From assembly GCA_937981305.1 (NCBI GenBank), contig CALJPB010000250.1, positions 1-6,944 on the forward strand: 6,944 bases of DNA, written 5' to 3'. The stretch is from an uncultured Selenomonas sp. Lineage in GTDB: Bacteria > Bacillota > Negativicutes > Selenomonadales > Selenomonadaceae. Positions 5,432 through 6,944 of this stretch are shown in pieces. A program made the position numbers and the translations under genes. Each line of letters starts with the position of its first letter. The first letter of the stretch is position 1. Below the pieces are notes generated by a model that saw nothing but the letters and a program-made list of their open reading frames with translations, did not search any database and was not told where the DNA came from.

Positions 5432-6139
5432 CTATTTCAGCTTGAGCTTACCGAGTGCGCCGCGCAGCTCCTTCATCGCAAGATTCTTGATGCCGTTTGC
5501 GTTTGCCATACCGCGCCAGTGCTGATAGTCACCATACGCCTTTTTGCTCGCATCGAGGAAGTCCTGCACGCGCTGAATGGCTTTCGGGCGCGGCGGCGTA
5601 CGCTCCACGGGACGGTCTTTCAGTCCCGTCTTTTCGTCCACCTGTTTGTCGTTGTTTGCCATCGGCGTATTGAGGTTTTTCCACTCCACGAGATCGAGGT
5701 CAAAATAGATGTCGCGTGAGCCGTCCTGCTCCTTGTAGTCAAAGGACTTGATTGCGACCATCAGATTGACAGGGCTGTCTGTGATAATGATGCGGACAGG
5801 CTTTTTTCCTTCCTTCCATTTCTCAATTTTCGCAACGCACTCCGACGGCTCCGCAGAATCACCGACTACGAAGGGGTATTCGTGCTTCGGATGGGGGAAA
5901 AACGAGGAGAGCGACAGCTTCTTGAGCTTCGGATTGCCGAAGAGTTGTGCCTCGCCAAAGTCGATGATGTCGACAATGCGGTTGTTCTGTTCCGTCTGCA
6001 CTTTGTAAACGCGCGGCGTAACGGGAAGTGTGAATTTCTCATCCCCTACGGAGAGGATCACCTGCCGCTTTGCCCCTCCACCTCCGAGGAGGAATCCGCC
6101 GATGTTGTTGACCTGATTCCACAGGCTCATGAGGCTCAT
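5432..6139 (-). CDS. XkdP/YqbP-like tail protein with a degenerate C-terminal LysM-like motif
   Basis: This 235-residue protein sits between the tape measure and the hub, the place of XkdP in PBSX. The N-terminal half is a beta-rich domain: VGDEKFTLPVTPRVYKVQTE (31-50), VDIIDFGEAQLFG (56-68), LKKLSLSSFFP (72-82), PVRIIITDSPVNLMVAIKSF (114-133) and DIYFDLDLVEW (143-153). A charged, Pro-rich linker (about 155-188) leads to FLDASKKAYGDYQHWRGMANANGIKN (broken here only by the note that it spans 194-219), which looks like a worn LysM repeat: IA-like helix, YGD, W, then AN and GIKN. In this family LysM may bind glycan or serve assembly. GGGGGAG lies 7 nt before the ATG at 6139, which overlaps the tape measure stop as ATGA. 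The coding start is duplicated (ATGAGCCTC then ATGAGCCTG), so Met4 is a possible second start. Confidence 0.85.
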   Translation of the reverse strand: MSLMSLWNQVNNIGGFLLGGGGAKRQVILSVGDEKFTLPVTPRVYKVQTEQNNRIVDIIDFGEAQLFGNPKLKKLSLSSFFPHPKHEYPFVVGDSAEPSECVAKIEKWKEGKKPVRIIITDSPVNLMVAIKSFDYKEQDGSRDIYFDLDLVEWKNLNTPMANNDKQVDEKTGLKDRPVERTPPRPKAIQRVQDFLDASKKAYGDYQHWRGMANANGIKNLAMKELRGALGKLKLK

Positions 6140-6944
6140 GCCATTACTCCCCCATTCATATTGACGTGGCTCTTCGCCATGAGCTGATACAGCTTATAGG
6201 CGATGCGATCGAGGTCTGCCTCCTCGCGCACATGGAAGGTGTTCCCCGTGATAGTGACAGGCGCGGCGGCAGGGATAGGCGAGCTGCCGCCCCCTTCCAT
6301 GCTGTCACGCAGCATTTTCATCGTCGTCGCGTGCGGGTAGACACGCGAGCCTTGCGGCAGGTCGATGATCTCACCGCCATTTTCATTGACCTCCGTCCAG
6401 CCACCCTCCCAGAAGGATGTCCCTATGGCATTATGTCCTGTCCCGTTGCTCGTTGTCAGACCTGTGACGGCAGAACCGGCATCGGCAATCGAGTTTTTCA
6501 GATCAATCAGGCTGCTGAATTTCTCTCGGAGCGGGCTGATTACATTCGCGTCGAACCAACCTGCCACACCGCTCCATATAGACTTGACACCCGATAGTGC
6601 CGCGTCAAATGCGCCAACAACAGATGTCTTTACACTCTCAACCGCGCCAGTAATTGGCTGCCAAACCGTGGAATCGAACCATGAGGAAACACCGACCCAC
6701 GTAGCAAAAACACCTTCCCGCACCGCACTTGCTGTGCTGCTGATACCGCTCCATACCCACTCTGCCGCACCTATGACTGGCTGCCAAACGACAGAATCAA
6801 ACCATGCAGAAACGTTTTCCCATGTGGAAAATATAAAATCTTTTGCACTGACAGCCGCTTCGCGGATTCCGTTCCACGCCCATTCCGCAGTGCTTGCAAC
6901 CGGTTGCCAAACGACAGAATCAAGCCACTCTGAAGCGGACTCCC
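6136..6944 (-). CDS. Tail tape measure protein, C-terminal part (5' end outside window)
   Basis: The frame is open to the right edge, giving about 268 visible residues of what should be a much longer protein. In this family the tape measure fills the tail tube and fixes its length. The C-terminus carries the known ending of Firmicutes tape measures: HNAIGTSFWEGGWTEVNE, then NGGEIIDLPQGSRVYP, at about 6435-6334. It is followed by a short tail ending VNMNGGVMA. Upstream lies a Trp-rich array of 41-residue repeats, and between the two a Ser/Ala/Leu stretch (SSLIDLKNSIADAGSAVTGL). A GTG at 6723 could be mistaken for the start, but the same frame and repeat pattern continue to the edge without a stop. 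The lytic or membrane domains that some tape measures carry are not visible here. Its stop overlaps the next ATG by 4 nt. Confidence 0.92.
   Translation of the reverse strand, partial: ESASEWLDSVVWQPVASTAEWAWNGIREAAVSAKDFIFSTWENVSAWFDSVVWQPVIGAAEWVWSGISSTASAVREGVFATWVGVSSWFDSTVWQPITGAVESVKTSVVGAFDAALSGVKSIWSGVAGWFDANVISPLREKFSSLIDLKNSIADAGSAVTGLTTSNGTGHNAIGTSFWEGGWTEVNENGGEIIDLPQGSRVYPHATTMKMLRDSMEGGGSSPIPAAAPVTITGNTFHVREEADLDRIAYKLYQLMAKSHVNMNGGVMA
6508..6933 (-). repeat. Tandem 123-bp (41-codon) Trp-rich repeats in the tape measure gene
   Basis: Three full copies (6933-6811, 6810-6688, 6687-6565) and a partial fourth (about 6564-6508) repeat with an exact 123-bp period. The unit begins S-x-W-(L/F)-D-S-x-V-W-Q-P, with Trp at unit positions 3, 9 and 38 in all three full copies and also at 18 and 20 in the first two. 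The DNA word GCCAAACGACAGAATCAA occurs on the plus strand at 6783 and 6906. A diverged form starts at 6660. The first copies are the most similar, and the array may continue past 6944. Confidence 0.9.

Noticed and set aside
4395..5525. Two long plus-strand open frames (177 and 193 codons) opposite the hub and XkdP-like genes
   Set aside because: They mirror the real genes. The Leu/Phe-rich run that looks like a membrane segment near 4440-4490 is the complement of the Glu/Lys-rich hub tail. No convincing ribosome binding site or family was seen.
6136..6723. A separate 195-codon gene starting at the GTG at 6723
   Set aside because: The same frame stays open to the window edge, and the 41-residue repeats cross the GTG without change. 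It is the 3' part of the tape measure gene.

Overview
The window is a piece of a contractile-tailed (myovirus-type) phage or prophage. It holds the end of the tail tape measure gene, the baseplate genes and the first tail fibre genes. All ten genes lie on the minus strand, so they read from right (6944) to left (1). In transcription order they are: tape measure C-terminus, XkdP/LysM-like tail protein, XkdQ/gpD-like hub, XkdR-like DUF2577 protein, XkdS-like DUF2634 protein, baseplate J (XkdT/gp47-like), YmfQ/DUF2313 protein (XkdU-like), DUF3751 fibre, a gp53-like fibre-tip protein, and a small protein cut by the left edge. This is the same order as the xkdO-to-xkdX block of the Bacillus PBSX element.

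The genes are packed as one operon. Neighbours overlap by 4 or 8 nt, by 62 nt in one case, or are separated by 8-20 nt. Most have a clear purine-rich Shine-Dalgarno. No stretch of 300 bases lacks a gene. I see no sense-strand promoter or terminator, no tRNA or other RNA gene, no CRISPR array, no insertion sequence and no attachment site. The operon must start beyond 6944 and continue past position 1.

The PBSX-like gene set and strong AGGAGG-type ribosome binding sites point to a Firmicutes host. GC is about 55% over most of the window by hand counts on samples. That suggests a higher-GC lineage; a Negativicute such as Selenomonas or a relative is my guess from the look of the proteins, and no search supports it.

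The tape measure sets tail length. The XkdP-like and hub proteins close the tube at the baseplate. The DUF2577, DUF2634, baseplate J and YmfQ proteins build the hub and wedges. The two fibre genes and the small downstream gene form the host-recognition end. The layout alone cannot tell an infectious phage from a defective prophage or a phage-tail-like bacteriocin.

The module is mostly conventional, and I found no undescribed system in it. The parts worth a second look are an exact 28-residue tandem repeat at the end of the YmfQ protein, an exact 41-residue Trp-rich repeat in the tape measure, the purine-rich 62-nt overlap between the hub and DUF2577 genes with a probable GTG start, and sharp GC steps (about 55%, then 43%, then 67%) across the fibre tip and the small downstream gene.
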